64,000 nucleotides of DNA from Streptoalloteichus hindustanus (GCF_900129375.1 NZ_FQVN01000001.1:248001-312000), one strand, 5' to 3'; shown: positions 16,733 through 25,355, counted from the first letter of the stretch. Made by a program: numbers and translations. The notes: generated by a model not told the origin, from the letters alone.

Positions 16733-17164
16733 GGCAGGCGGGCGAGTCTCGACGTGATCGGCGTGGTGGCGCTCGGCGGCGCGCTGGGCGCGCTCGCCCG
16801 CTACGGCGTTGGCCTCGCGGCGCCCGCCCGGCCCGGGGGTTTCCCGCTCGCGACCTTCGCGATCAACCTGCTCGGCTGCCTGCTGATGGGCGTGCTCATC
16901 GTGCTGGTCACCGAGGTCTGGTCCGGCCACCGCCTGGCGCGGCCGTTCCTGGGGACCGGGTTCCTGGGCGGGTTCACCACGTTCTCCACCTACGCCGTGG
17001 ACGGGCAGCGGCTGCTGGCCGCGGGGCGTGTCGGCGTGGCGCTGCTGTACCTGGTCGGCACCCTGGTGGGCGCGCTGCTCGCCGTCGTGGCCGGCATGGC
17101 TCTGACCAGGGCGGTGACCGGAACGCGCTTTTCCGAACGAGCGGGGAACGGAGGCTCGCGATGA
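16730..17164 (+). CDS. crcB: CrcB/Fluc fluoride channel subunit 1
   Basis: A 144-residue, four-helix membrane protein of the Fluc fluoride export family. The motifs ALGALARYG near the N-terminus, [10 protein letters not shown] and the pore signature [13 protein letters not shown] are present. Fluc channels work as dual-topology dimers that expel fluoride from the cytoplasm; when two different subunits are encoded together they form an antiparallel heterodimer. A DUF190 gene and a second crcB follow with 4-base overlaps. No fluoride riboswitch is apparent upstream. The N-terminus begins MGRR, probably cytoplasmic. Confidence 0.94.
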   Translation: MGRRASLDVIGVVALGGALGALARYGVGLAAPARPGGFPLATFAINLLGCLLMGVLIVLVTEVWSGHRLARPFLGTGFLGGFTTFSTYAVDGQRLLAAGRVGVALLYLVGTLVGALLAVVAGMALTRAVTGTRFSERAGNGGSR

Positions 17165-17502
17165 GGTGGGCTGGCGCGGCGCTGCGGATGACGGTCTTCG
17201 TCGGCGAGGACGACACCTGGGAGCACCGGCCGCTGCACCACGAGATCGTGCGGCGCGCGCACGACGCCGGACTGGCCGGCGTCAGCGTGTTCCGCGGCAT
17301 CGAGGGCTACGGCGGCTCCGACCGGGTGCACACGACCCGCCTGCTGTCCCTCGCCGCCGACCTGCCGGTGATGGTCGTCCTCGTCGACACGCCGGAGCGG
17401 GTGCGGGGCTTCCTGCCCCGGGTCGAGGAGCTGCTCGCCGGGGGCGGCCTGGTGACGCTGGACGACGTCGAGGCGATCCGGTTCACGGAGGAGCGCGGGT
17501 GA
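17161..17502 (+). CDS. DUF190 protein of the fluoride-export operon
   Basis: A 113-residue soluble protein with the DUF190 pattern: [32 protein letters not shown] and [14 protein letters not shown]. The fold is PII-like (ferredoxin-like), often found inside crcB operons, where a sensory or regulatory role is assumed but not proven. The ATG start overlaps the crcB stop as ATGA, and its own stop overlaps the second crcB as GTGA, so translation of all three is likely coupled. Confidence 0.92.
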   Translation: MRWAGAALRMTVFVGEDDTWEHRPLHHEIVRRAHDAGLAGVSVFRGIEGYGGSDRVHTTRLLSLAADLPVMVVLVDTPERVRGFLPRVEELLAGGGLVTLDDVEAIRFTEERG

Positions 17503-17861
17503 CGGCGCTGCTCGTCGCGCTGGGCGCCGCGGTCGGCGCGCCCCTGCGCTACCTCACCGACCTGTGGGTGCGGGACCGGTTCGGCGCCGGCTTCCCCTGG
17601 GGGACGCTCGCGGTCAACGTCGTCGGCTCGCTCGTCCTCGGCGTGGTGTCCGGCATGGCGCTGACCGACGCCGACCCGGCCCAGGCGCTGGTCGGCGTCG
17701 GGTTCTGCGGAGCGCTGACGACGTACTCGACGTTCGGGTACGAGACGATCCAGCTGGTCGGCGCGGGCGCGCGGCGGCACGCCCTGCTCAACGCGGTCGG
17801 CAGCGTCCTGGCCGGGCTGGCCGCCGCGTCGCTCGGCGTCGCCGTGGGCCAGCTCCTCTGA
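17499..17861 (+). CDS. crcB: CrcB/Fluc fluoride channel subunit 2
   Basis: A 120-residue four-helix Fluc subunit with [29 protein letters not shown] and the pore motif [15 protein letters not shown]. It is shorter than subunit 1 and is likely its oppositely oriented partner in a heterodimeric channel. It is the last gene of the three-gene operon. Confidence 0.94.
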   Translation: MTALLVALGAAVGAPLRYLTDLWVRDRFGAGFPWGTLAVNVVGSLVLGVVSGMALTDADPAQALVGVGFCGALTTYSTFGYETIQLVGAGARRHALLNAVGSVLAGLAAASLGVAVGQLL

Positions 17862-17919
17862 GCCGCGGCGCCGGAGCGGGCGGGCGGCGACCAGCGCCGA
17901 GGACCCGACCTGGCGGCGG

Positions 17920-18543
17920 TCAGGAGTCCGCGCCGCCCCGCCGGTAGAGGTTGACCAGCTGGGCCAGGTGCCGCCCGGCGGTCAGCAGCGGGGTGTCGTC
18001 CCGCGCGACCTGGGCGGCCAGCTCCGCGCCCTCCAACGTGCTGATCACGGTGTGCGCCAGGTCGCGGGCCTCCTCCTCGGCGATGCCCGCGCCGAGCAGC
18101 CGCTCCCGGACGAGCCGCTGCCAGTGGGCGAACGCCTCGGCGGCGGCCTGCTGGATGTCCTGCGCGCGCCCCATCGCGCCCAGTGCGGTCGAGGTGACCG
18201 GGCACCCGTCCGCCCAGTCGGACGCGCGGAGCCCCTCGGCGAGGTTCCGGGTGCAGACGAGGATCGCCTCGGCGGGGTCGTCCTCGCTCTCGAAGGCCGC
18301 GCGCAGCTCGTGGGCGAACTCCTCGTCGCCGCGCTGGATCGCGGCGACCGCCAGCTCCTGCTTGCCGCCCGGGAAGAAGTGGTAGACCGACGCGAGCGCC
18401 GCCCCGGCCTCCCTGGAGATCTGCTTGATCCCGGTGCCGTCGTAGCCCTGGCGCTGCATCAGCCGGGAGGCGGCCCGGACGATCCGCTCGCGGGTGCCGA
18501 CGTTGTCGTCCGGGTCCGGTCCCTGGTCAGCCCTGGATTCCAC
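17920..18543 (-). CDS. TetR/AcrR-family repressor, LmrA/YxaF type
   Basis: A 207-residue regulator. The HTH is at about residues 17-63 (TRERIVRAASRLMQRQGYDG, SVYHFFPGGKQEL), and the ligand domain carries CPVTSTALG, as in LmrA/YxaF-like members with a TetR_C_11 domain. It is divergent from the second imine-reductase-like gene. The 83-base gap between them holds two operator-like sites matching those before the first paralogue. I infer that it represses both reductases and itself until a ligand binds. Confidence 0.92.
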   Translation of the reverse strand: MESRADQGPDPDDNVGTRERIVRAASRLMQRQGYDGTGIKQISREAGAALASVYHFFPGGKQELAVAAIQRGDEEFAHELRAAFESEDDPAEAILVCTRNLAEGLRASDWADGCPVTSTALGAMGRAQDIQQAAAEAFAHWQRLVRERLLGAGIAEEEARDLAHTVISTLEGAELAAQVARDDTPLLTAGRHLAQLVNLYRRGGADS

Positions 18544-18559
18544 GCCCCGATGCTACCGG

Positions 18560-18614
18560 TAGAACGTTCATTCCAGTCTGTGCTACGTTCCTTCTAGATA
18601 GATCGCTCGTTCTA
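18560..18614. promoter_or_regulatory. TetR-type operators C and D in the divergent promoter
   Basis: Site C read on the minus strand is GAATGAACGTTCTA (18573-18560). Site D on the plus strand is GATCGCTCGTTCTA (18601-18614). Both match the CGTTCTA half of copies A and B (GAACGATCGTTCTA, GATCGATCGTTCTA). Confidence 0.55.
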
Positions 18615-18626
18615 GAGGGAGCAGCA

Positions 18627-19499
18627 GTGAGCGCTCAGGCAGTGACGATCATCGGACTCGGCCCGATGGGCCGGACCATGGCGAACGTGTACCTCGACCG
18701 GGGCTACCAGGTCACCGTGTGGAACCGGACGGCGAGCCGGGCCGACGAGCTGGTGGCCAGGGGCGCCGTCCTGGCGGCCTCAGCCGAGGCGGCGGTGGCC
18801 GCGAACGAGCTGGTCATCCTGAGCCTGACCGACTACGACGCCGTGTACGCGGTGCTGGAGCAGGCCGAGGCGGCACTGGCCGGCCGCGTCGTGGTCAACC
18901 TCAGCTCGGACACCCCGGAGCGCGCCCGCCAGGCCGCCGGGTGGCTCGCGGAGCGCGGCGCCCAGCACCTCACCGGCGGCGTGCAGGTTCCGCCGTCGGG
19001 CCTCGGCAACCCCGAGTCCGAGACCTTCTACAGCGGGCCGAAGGACGTCTTCGAGGCCCACCGCGAGGCCCTGGAGGTGATCACCAGCGCGGACTACCGG
19101 GGCGAGGACCCCGGCCTCGCCGCGCTGTTCTACCAGCTCCAGATGGACATGTTCTGGACGTCGATGTTGAGCTGGCTGCACGCCCTCGCCGTGGCCGACG
19201 CCCACGGCATCTCCGCCGAGGAGCTCCTGCCCTACGCCTCGCGGACGATGGCGTCGCTCCCCGGCTTCCTCGGGTTCTACACCCCCCGGATCGACGCCGG
19301 CGAGCACGCCGGCGACGTCGACCGGCTCGCGATGGGCGTGGCCAGCGTCGACCACATCGTGCACACCACGCGGGACGCAGGTGTGGACGCCACCTTCCCG
19401 GGCGCGGTCCTGGACGTCTTCCAGCGGGGCCTCACCGACGGTTACGGCGCGGACAGCTTCACCAGCCTGACGAAGGTGTTCCGGAAGAACGCGCGCTAG
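18627..19499 (+). CDS. imine-reductase-like NAD(P)-dependent oxidoreductase, paralogue 2
   Basis: A 290-residue close paralogue of the gene at 15671-16540, with nearly the same motifs throughout ([45 protein letters not shown]). Domain layout is a Rossmann domain followed by a helical dimerisation domain. The GTG start has GAGGGAG about 8 bases upstream. It is divergent from the TetR gene with shared operators. The two paralogues flank the fluoride operon and TetR gene in opposite directions, suggesting local inverted duplication or two isozymes under one regulator. Confidence 0.9.
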   Translation: MSAQAVTIIGLGPMGRTMANVYLDRGYQVTVWNRTASRADELVARGAVLAASAEAAVAANELVILSLTDYDAVYAVLEQAEAALAGRVVVNLSSDTPERARQAAGWLAERGAQHLTGGVQVPPSGLGNPESETFYSGPKDVFEAHREALEVITSADYRGEDPGLAALFYQLQMDMFWTSMLSWLHALAVADAHGISAEELLPYASRTMASLPGFLGFYTPRIDAGEHAGDVDRLAMGVASVDHIVHTTRDAGVDATFPGAVLDVFQRGLTDGYGADSFTSLTKVFRKNAR

Positions 19500-19511
19500 T
19501 CCCCCGCACCT

Positions 19512-19531
19512 GTCCCGCGACGACGCGGGAC
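19512..19531 (+). terminator. small hairpin after reductase 2
   Basis: GTCCCGCG-ACGA-CGCGGGAC, a perfect 8-bp stem with a tetraloop, 12 bases after the stop. Confidence 0.5.
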
Positions 19532-19570
19532 GTGGTCACACCGCCCAGTGACCACGACGGTGTCGGTGAC

Positions 19571-19615
19571 GGGACCCCGGTCGGGCCGCCCGCAGCCCCG
19601 CCCGACCGGGGTCCC
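19571..19615. terminator. strong hairpin between convergent genes
   Basis: A perfect 16-bp inverted repeat (GGGACCCCGGTCGGGC / GCCCGACCGGGGTCCC), 11 bases past the stop of the ABC permease on the minus strand. It probably terminates that operon. Confidence 0.7.
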
Positions 19616-19626
19616 ACCGCGCCACC

Positions 19627-21948
19627 TCACTCGTGGCGCAGCGCCGTCGGGTGGACGGCCGCGCGGACCGCGGGCAGGGTCAGGGCCGTCACCAGCAGCA
19701 TCAACGCGGTCACGACGACCGCCGCCGCCCCGAGGGACGCCCAGCTCACCGTGATCTCGCCCAGCTCCTTCCAGGCGAGCCCACCCGACGCCAGCAGGAC
19801 CAGCCCGCCGGTGACCACCCCGGCCGGCACGGCGACGACGAACGCGACCGCGGCCAACACCGCGTTCTGCCACAGCACCGCCCACGCCTGGGCCCGACGG
19901 GGCACACCCACGGCGGTCAGGACGGCCAGCGAGCGCCGGCGCTCCCCGACCTGGTCCAGCGCCGCGACGACGAGGCTCAGCGCCGCGAGCAGGAGAACCA
20001 CCCCGAGCCCCGGGAGCGCGACGTCGCGGACCGAGGTCAACCGGCGTTCGCGGGGTGTCCAGCCGGTGTGGACGTGCATCATCCGGTCGACGCGCTGCGC
20101 GACCGCCGCCACCCGCTCGGCGAGATTCCCGGCTTCCCCCTCGACGTGCAGGATGTGGACCGGCCCCCGCTCCAGCGCCGGGTTCGCCCCCGCCGCGACA
20201 ACGACCGCGTCCTCCGACAGGAACATCGGCAGCGTGCGCCGGGCCGCGTCGCGGTCGGGCAACAGTTCCGTCGGAGGCACACTCCACGGCACTCTCGCGC
20301 CGGTCTGGTCCCGCAGCACGACCGACTCCCCCACCAGCGGCATCTCACCCTGATGCCACGCCTTGCCCGCCCGGCAGTCCCGCACCCCCATCCCGGCGAG
20401 GGCGTCGCACTCCAACACGATCACCTGGGGCAGCCAGCGAGCCTCGGCGGCGTCCCTCGCCACCGGAACGAGCACGCGCACCCCGGTGACCGACCGCACG
20501 CCGGGTATCTGGAGGACGTCCCGTCGCACCTGGTCAACCACGCCCCCGCTGCGGAGGTCGGTCGGAACGGACACCGCGACCCCCGCGTCCGCGTGCCTCG
20601 TGGTGAAGGAGGTGTCCGCACGCTCGCCGGTTTCCAGCATCACCTGCAGGGTGAGCCCGCTGGCGATGACGACGACCAGGCCGGCCAGGATCCGCGGGCT
20701 GGTCGTGTCGTGCCGCAGGCGGCGCACCGCGAGCAGCACCGGCAGCGCCCCCGGACGCCACCGGCGGGCGAGCAGGTCGACCAGCCACGGCGCCAACGCC
20801 GCGCAGCCCACGAGGACCAGCACGACGGCGATCGCGAGCATGTTCTCGACCCACGTGAAGCTCCGGACGAACAGGTGCCACCGCCGCGCCACGCCGAGGA
20901 GCGCCACCGCGCCCAGGGCCGCCAGGGCCAGCCGCCACCACAGGCGACGTCGGAGCGGGGCGCCGCGACGCACGCTGGCCAGCGCCACCTCGCCGCCGCG
21001 ACGGAGTGCGGCCAGCGCCGAGCCGAGCGCGACCACCGGAACCAGCAGGATGATCGCCACGGCCCACGGCCACCGGGGAGCCAGGTCGGCGGGGAAGAAC
21101 CCGGTCCCCGCCACCTCCACCACGCGGGCGAACGGCCGGCCCGCGAGGAAGAGCCCGGCCCCGAGGAACGATCCGAGCAACGCGCCGAACACCGCCTCGC
21201 CGGCCGCGATCCGCCTGATCTGCGCCGGGCCCGCGCCGACGAGCCGGATGGCGGCGAGGCGGCGGTCCCTGCCCGCGGCGCCGATCCGGGTGGCCGCCAC
21301 GACGAAGATCGCGATCGGGGTCATGACGACGGCGACGGCCGCCGTGACCAGCAGGCGGGCCACCTCGTCCGGATCCGCCGCGCCGGGCACGCCGCCGAAC
21401 CGCGTCACGGGGGACAGCCCGCTGTCGCGGTTCGCGCGGTCCGGCCCGACTCCCGCGTAGAACCACAGCTCGTGGGGTTTACTCAGCGCCTCCTCACCGA
21501 CCAGGCCGATCACCCGTTCCGGGAACCGCTGCCGGATCAGCTCGTCCTGGCCGGCGAGCTCCGCGAGCGCGGGGGACAGGTAGACCTCGCCGGGGCCCGG
21601 CAGGCGCGGGATGCCGGGCGGCACCGGCGCGCCCGGCCCGGCCGCCGCCAGCTCCACGCCGGACACGAGGTGGCCCCGCCAGGTGGAGTTGAGCGCGCGA
21701 GCCCACAGCCGCACGGTCTCGGCCCCCTGCCCGGGGTGGGTGAGGTCGACCGGCGCCCGGGCGTCCTCCCGCTCGTGCTGGGCCTGCCGGGCGGGGCCGA
21801 CGGAGGCGGCGAGCAGCAGCACCGCGGTGGCGGCGCCCACCCCCACGGCCATGAGCAGGGCACGCCCCCACGAGCCCCGACCGCCCCCGACGGTCAGTCG
21901 GACCCCGAGCAGGACGTCAGCCCACCACCGGCCGACACGGTTGGCCAT
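19627..21948 (-). CDS. ABC transporter permease, FtsX/MacB type
   Basis: A 773-residue membrane protein with two FtsX-like halves. A first helix (ALLMAVGVGAATAVLLLAASV) is followed by an extracytoplasmic region, then clustered helices around residues 225-460. A second large extracytoplasmic domain and three C-terminal helices (VALPGLGVVLLLAALSLVVA and later) complete the layout. Such permeases work with MacB-type ATPases in mechanotransmission, lipoprotein or peptide handling rather than classical uptake. The ATPase and PadR genes lie upstream on the same strand. AGGGAG precedes the ATG. The substrate is unknown. Confidence 0.88.
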   Translation of the reverse strand: MANRVGRWWADVLLGVRLTVGGGRGSWGRALLMAVGVGAATAVLLLAASVGPARQAQHEREDARAPVDLTHPGQGAETVRLWARALNSTWRGHLVSGVELAAAGPGAPVPPGIPRLPGPGEVYLSPALAELAGQDELIRQRFPERVIGLVGEEALSKPHELWFYAGVGPDRANRDSGLSPVTRFGGVPGAADPDEVARLLVTAAVAVVMTPIAIFVVAATRIGAAGRDRRLAAIRLVGAGPAQIRRIAAGEAVFGALLGSFLGAGLFLAGRPFARVVEVAGTGFFPADLAPRWPWAVAIILLVPVVALGSALAALRRGGEVALASVRRGAPLRRRLWWRLALAALGAVALLGVARRWHLFVRSFTWVENMLAIAVVLVLVGCAALAPWLVDLLARRWRPGALPVLLAVRRLRHDTTSPRILAGLVVVIASGLTLQVMLETGERADTSFTTRHADAGVAVSVPTDLRSGGVVDQVRRDVLQIPGVRSVTGVRVLVPVARDAAEARWLPQVIVLECDALAGMGVRDCRAGKAWHQGEMPLVGESVVLRDQTGARVPWSVPPTELLPDRDAARRTLPMFLSEDAVVVAAGANPALERGPVHILHVEGEAGNLAERVAAVAQRVDRMMHVHTGWTPRERRLTSVRDVALPGLGVVLLLAALSLVVAALDQVGERRRSLAVLTAVGVPRRAQAWAVLWQNAVLAAVAFVVAVPAGVVTGGLVLLASGGLAWKELGEITVSWASLGAAAVVVTALMLLVTALTLPAVRAAVHPTALRHE

Positions 21949-22137
21949 CCTCAGCTCCCTCGCCCCGTTGGTCGGCCCCTGGCCGGCGCGGAGGGGTCGG
22001 TCCGGCCCCGAACCGGACGGACCCCTCCCCGCCGGCGGCACCCCACCCGCCGATGTGGTGCCGTTCGCCGCGCGCCGGCCCCCTGCCGCGCGCACGGCCG
22101 CTCGTCGCCCCCGACGAGCGCGTCTGTGTTCGTTCGG

Positions 22138-22908
22138 TCAGCGTTCTCGGGCGGCGCCGCCGGTCGCCCCGCCCTCCGCCGACAGGTCCCTGGTCCGGCC
22201 GTCCCGGACGACCACCTCGCGATCGGAGTAGGCGGCCACCCTCGGCTCGTGGGTCACCAGCACCACCGCGGCGCCCGTCTCGGCCGCCGCGGCCACCAGC
22301 GACCGCATGACGTGCTCGCCGTTGAGCGAGTCCAGCGCGCCGGTCGGCTCGTCGGCGAACACCACCCGGGGACCGGTGACCAGGGCCCTCGCCATCGCGA
22401 CCCGCTGGCCCTGCCCACCCGAGATCTCGCCGGGCCGCTTGCCGGCCAGGTCGGCGACCTCCAGCCGGTCCAGCCACTCCCGGGCCCGTCGCTCCGCCGC
22501 GCGCCGGTCCATCCCGCCGAGCCGCGACGGCAACGCCACGTTCTCCAGGCAGGACAGCTCCGGCACGAGCTGGCCGAACTGGAAGACGAACCCGAACTCG
22601 GACCGGCGCAGCGCGCTGCGCCGCGTCTCGGACAGAGCGCTGATCTCGGTGCCGCGGTAGCGCACCACCCCGGCGTCGGGCACGAGGATCCCCGCGAGGC
22701 AGTGCAGCAACGTGGACTTGCCCGATCCGGACGGGCCCATCAGAGCGATGATCTCACCGGGGCGCACGCTGACCGACGCGCCGGCCAACGCCGGCGTCGG
22801 GCCGAAGGACTTGCGCAGGCCGACCGCCTCCAGCAACGGGGCGGCGTCGTCCTCCTCGGGCTTCTCGGACTCGTGGGTCCCGGCCGCCGGGTGCGTCGCC
22901 GAGGTCAC
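22138..22908 (-). CDS. ABC transporter ATP-binding protein, MacB/LolD type
   Basis: A 256-residue ATPase. Walker A is GPSGSGKST, the signature is ISGGQGQRVAMARAL, Walker B is VVFADEPTGALD, and the H-loop is VLVTHEPRV. The DEPTGALDS pattern is typical of the LolD/MacB subclass that pairs with FtsX-like permeases. A 27-residue acidic N-terminal extension precedes the domain. The GTG start overlaps the PadR stop as GTGA. A 189-base gap separates it from the permease gene. Confidence 0.93.
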   Translation of the reverse strand: MTSATHPAAGTHESEKPEEDDAAPLLEAVGLRKSFGPTPALAGASVSVRPGEIIALMGPSGSGKSTLLHCLAGILVPDAGVVRYRGTEISALSETRRSALRRSEFGFVFQFGQLVPELSCLENVALPSRLGGMDRRAAERRAREWLDRLEVADLAGKRPGEISGGQGQRVAMARALVTGPRVVFADEPTGALDSLNGEHVMRSLVAAAAETGAAVVLVTHEPRVAAYSDREVVVRDGRTRDLSAEGGATGGAARER

Positions 22909-23429
22909 CGCCGCACCTCCGCGGCGAGCTGGTCGAGCCGGGCCGCGGTGAGCTCCAGCCAGCGCAGGTCCGCCTCGAGGTGGAACAGCGCGTGGTCGCA
23001 GACGAGCTGGTCGGCGAGGTCGCCGCCGGCCTTGCGCCGGGTGAGCTCGCGCATCAGCCGCAGGTGCGCGGACCGCTGGGAGTCCAGGACCTCGGTGGCG
23101 GCGCGGCCGCTCATCAGCGCGAGGACGACCTTGGCGTACAGCGTGTTGTGCAAGTACGGCTCCGGGTTCTCCGGGGTGCCGAGCCACTGCTCCACGTCCG
23201 TGATCCCGGCGTCGGTGATGGCGTACCGCTTGCGTTCGGGCCCGCCGCCCGGCTCGACGCCCTCCACCTCGACGAGCCCGTTCCGCAGCAACCGGGACAA
23301 CGTCGAGTAGACCTGCCCGTAGTGCAGCGGGCGGTCCTGACCGAAGCGCTCGTCGTAGGCGCGCTTCAGGTCGTACCCGTGACGCGGACCGCCCTCCAGC
23401 AGCCCCAGCAACGTGTGCCCGATGGACAT
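22905..23429 (-). CDS. PadR-family transcriptional regulator
   Basis: A 174-residue PadR protein. The winged helix occupies residues 1-90 with HTLLGLLEGGPRHGYDLKRA, YGQVYSTLSRLLRNGLVE and the wing RKRYAITDAG. The C-terminal dimerisation helices follow. It overlaps the ABC ATPase gene and so reports or controls its own operon; PadR-ABC pairs typically respond to toxic compounds or envelope stress. A 13-bp palindrome lies 11 bases upstream of the ATG, consistent with autorepression. Confidence 0.93.
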   Translation of the reverse strand: MSIGHTLLGLLEGGPRHGYDLKRAYDERFGQDRPLHYGQVYSTLSRLLRNGLVEVEGVEPGGGPERKRYAITDAGITDVEQWLGTPENPEPYLHNTLYAKVVLALMSGRAATEVLDSQRSAHLRLMRELTRRKAGGDLADQLVCDHALFHLEADLRWLELTAARLDQLAAEVRR

Positions 23430-23440
23430 GGACCCGACTC

Positions 23441-23453
23441 TACACGTCGTGTA
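23441..23453. promoter_or_regulatory. putative PadR operator
   Basis: TACACGTCGTGTA is a perfect 13-bp palindrome, followed by GTATACACTCGG and TCTATACACAC, an AT-rich repeat of TATACAC unlike the surrounding sequence. It overlaps the likely promoter of the PadR-ABC operon. Confidence 0.65.
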
Positions 23454-23555
23454 TACACTCGGTCTATACACACGGTTCATATCCGGGCGCGGGTGAGTCG
23501 CCACCGCGATCCACGCAGGTCAGAGCCGGGATGAACGAGGACGACAGGGGACGTG

Positions 23556-24218
23556 ATGCGGCGCTTTCTCCGCCTGCTGACGAGCGCGTGCCTCACCGCC
23601 GTCGTGGTCGGCACGATCGGTGCCGCGGCCCTGCTGGTGCCCCAACCGCCGTCCGGCCGGACCGACGCCCTCGTCGTGCACGAGCTCGTGCCGGTGAGCC
23701 ACGGGGGCCGGTGCGGGTCGGACCCCGCCCACCGCGACGTGGGGGCGCGCGGCCTGGAGCCCCGCGCGGCCGACGCGTGGGCGCGGGTGGTGAAGGCCGC
23801 CAGGAAGGCGGGAGTGCACCCCTGCGTGCACAGCGGGAAACGCGGCCAGCGGAAGCACCTCGCCGACCGCGATCGCCGCGTGGCACGACCGAAGCCGACC
23901 GCCGCGAACTCCGCGCGCGGATCGGCGCACCGGCGCGGCCTGGCGGTGGACGTCTGGCCGGCGAGCGCCGCTTCCTGGCTGGCGTCGACGAAGGGCGAGT
24001 TCGGCTGGTGCCAGCGACAGCCGGACGCCCCCTGGCACTTCGAGTACGACCCGCGCTGGGCGACGGGGGGATGTCCCGCGCCCGGGGCGGCACGGCACCC
24101 GACGCACCAGCCGAACCCGGCGCGCGAGCCGGGCGCGCCGGGGTCCGACCAGGCGACGGCGGGGGTCACGCCGGTTCCGGCGTGCCGCGGCCGGAGTGTG
24201 CCCGAGCCGCGCCCCTGA
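23556..24218 (+). CDS. M15-family D-alanyl-D-alanine carboxypeptidase-like protein
   Basis: A 220-residue exported protein. An N-terminal hydrophobic segment (residues 8-30) is a signal peptide or anchor. The M15/VanY zinc site is visible: His125 and Asp132 in GSAHRRGLAVDVW, and His161 in APWHFEYDP, with an SGKRGQRKHL segment in the usual substrate region. It would trim peptidoglycan stem peptides outside the membrane. The tail after residue 172 is Pro-rich and disordered. ATG at 23556 is preferred over the adjacent GTG because AGGGGA lies 8 bases upstream. It is divergent from the PadR operon. Confidence 0.85.
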   Translation: MRRFLRLLTSACLTAVVVGTIGAAALLVPQPPSGRTDALVVHELVPVSHGGRCGSDPAHRDVGARGLEPRAADAWARVVKAARKAGVHPCVHSGKRGQRKHLADRDRRVARPKPTAANSARGSAHRRGLAVDVWPASAASWLASTKGEFGWCQRQPDAPWHFEYDPRWATGGCPAPGAARHPTHQPNPAREPGAPGSDQATAGVTPVPACRGRSVPEPRP

Positions 24219-24272
24219 CGACGGGCGTCAACGGACCTCGACGGGGCACGGCCCGGGCGCGCCGGGCGAGGA

Positions 24273-24662
24273 TCAGCCCGCGACCAGGCAGAAGGGGTGG
24301 CCGGCCGGGTCCGCGTAGACGTTGAACCCCGACCCCGGCTCCAGCTTCCTGATCTCCAGCGGCCGCGCGCCGACCCGCAACGCGTGCTCGTGCCCCGACA
24401 CGAGGTCGTCGACGTCGATGTCGAGGTGGAGCATCTGCTGGCGCTCCGGGTTCGGCCACGTGGGCGGCTCGTAGTTCGGCGACCGCTGGAAGCACACGCT
24501 CGGGCCGCCCGCGGGGTCGTGCAGGGTGACCCACTCGTCGTCCGCCCCGCCCTCGATCGTCGGCCAGCCGAGCAGCGCGGAGTAGAAACGCGCTAGCTCC
24601 AACGGATCACGGCAGTCCAGCATGACCCCGTTCACCTTCAGGGGTCGGGATGCGACAGTCAT
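24273..24662 (-). CDS. VOC-family protein (glyoxalase/bleomycin-resistance fold)
   Basis: A 129-residue protein with two beta-alpha-beta-beta-beta modules. The N-terminal module starts VNGVMLDCRDPLELARFYSALLGW; the second has MLHLDIDVDDLVSGHEHAL and ends FNVYADPAGHPFCLV. This is the common VOC pattern of Glyoxalase_6-like proteins in actinobacteria. Metal ligands are only partly evident, so the function (isomerase, binding or resistance) cannot be given. It is divergent from the CGNR gene. Confidence 0.9.
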   Translation of the reverse strand: MTVASRPLKVNGVMLDCRDPLELARFYSALLGWPTIEGGADDEWVTLHDPAGGPSVCFQRSPNYEPPTWPNPERQQMLHLDIDVDDLVSGHEHALRVGARPLEIRKLEPGSGFNVYADPAGHPFCLVAG

Positions 24663-24719
24663 CGGCCCTCCTCGTCACGGTGCGTGTTCCAGGGTGCCAT
24701 AACCAGTAATAAGCGTATG

Positions 24720-24768
24720 GTGGTTACCACGGGCGCACAACCCCCGTTCCCCCTACAGTGGTGTTGTG
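24720..24768 (+). promoter_or_regulatory. promoter and palindrome upstream of the CGNR gene
   Basis: TACAGT (24754-24759) ends 6 bases before the GTG start at 24766, a leaderless arrangement. Just upstream GTGGTTACCAC (24720-24730) is a perfect 11-bp palindrome, and an AT-richer stretch with TAACCA precedes it; an operator is plausible. Confidence 0.5.
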
Positions 24769-25287
24769 ACTGGCCTGGCTGCCGGCGTCCACGTCGAACC
24801 GCTCGCCGACTGGGACGTCGAACAGGACATCGATCTGGTGCTCGCCTTCCTCAACACGTGCGATGTCGAACACGGCACGGACACGCTCTCCGCCGAGGAC
24901 ACCTGGCGGACGTGGGCCCTGGGCCGTGATCTCGGCCCCCCGCCCACCTCGGCCAGGGCGCGACCGGTCAGGGACGCGTTGCGGGCCACGGTCGCCGGGG
25001 ACGACCCGACCGGGACGACGAGCTGGTCGGTTCGGATCGACCTGCTGGAGGGCGTTCCCATGCTGACCGCCGCGGACGCCCTGGGCACCGTGCTCGCCGC
25101 CGCCTACCGGCTCGTCCTCACCGGGCACTGGGCGCGCATCAAGATCTGCCCGGCGGAGGACTGCCGCTGGGCGTTCTACGACCGCTCGCGCAACCGGTCG
25201 CGCACGTGGTGCTCGATGCGCGTGTGCGGGAACCGCGAGAAGGCCCGCAACTGGCGGGAACGCGCCCGCAGCGCCACAGCGCGGTAG
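24766..25287 (+). CDS. ABATE/CGNR zinc-finger regulator-like protein
   Basis: A 173-residue protein. The N-terminal part (LVLAFLNTCDVEHGTD) is the ABATE domain, proposed to bind a ligand. The C-terminus has the CGNR zinc finger: ICPAEDCRWAFYDRSRN, then WCSMRVCGNREKARN with four Cys ligands and the name-giving CGNR. Members are thought to be stress-linked transcription regulators. It starts behind a TACAGT -10 box without a Shine-Dalgarno. It is divergent from a VOC protein, a likely target. Confidence 0.92.
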   Translation: MTGLAAGVHVEPLADWDVEQDIDLVLAFLNTCDVEHGTDTLSAEDTWRTWALGRDLGPPPTSARARPVRDALRATVAGDDPTGTTSWSVRIDLLEGVPMLTAADALGTVLAAAYRLVLTGHWARIKICPAEDCRWAFYDRSRNRSRTWCSMRVCGNREKARNWRERARSATAR

Positions 25288-25355
25288 CGGGAGCGCTAAC
25301 ACCGACTGTCCCCGGGCCGGGCGGTGGTTCCGACCGCCGTCCGGCCCCACACCGC

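Noticed and set aside
19633-23310. A 1225-codon plus-strand open frame opposite the ABC transporter genes
   Set aside because: Composition is Arg/His/Pro/Gly-rich without any domain, while the opposite strand encodes clear ABC permease, ATPase and PadR motifs.
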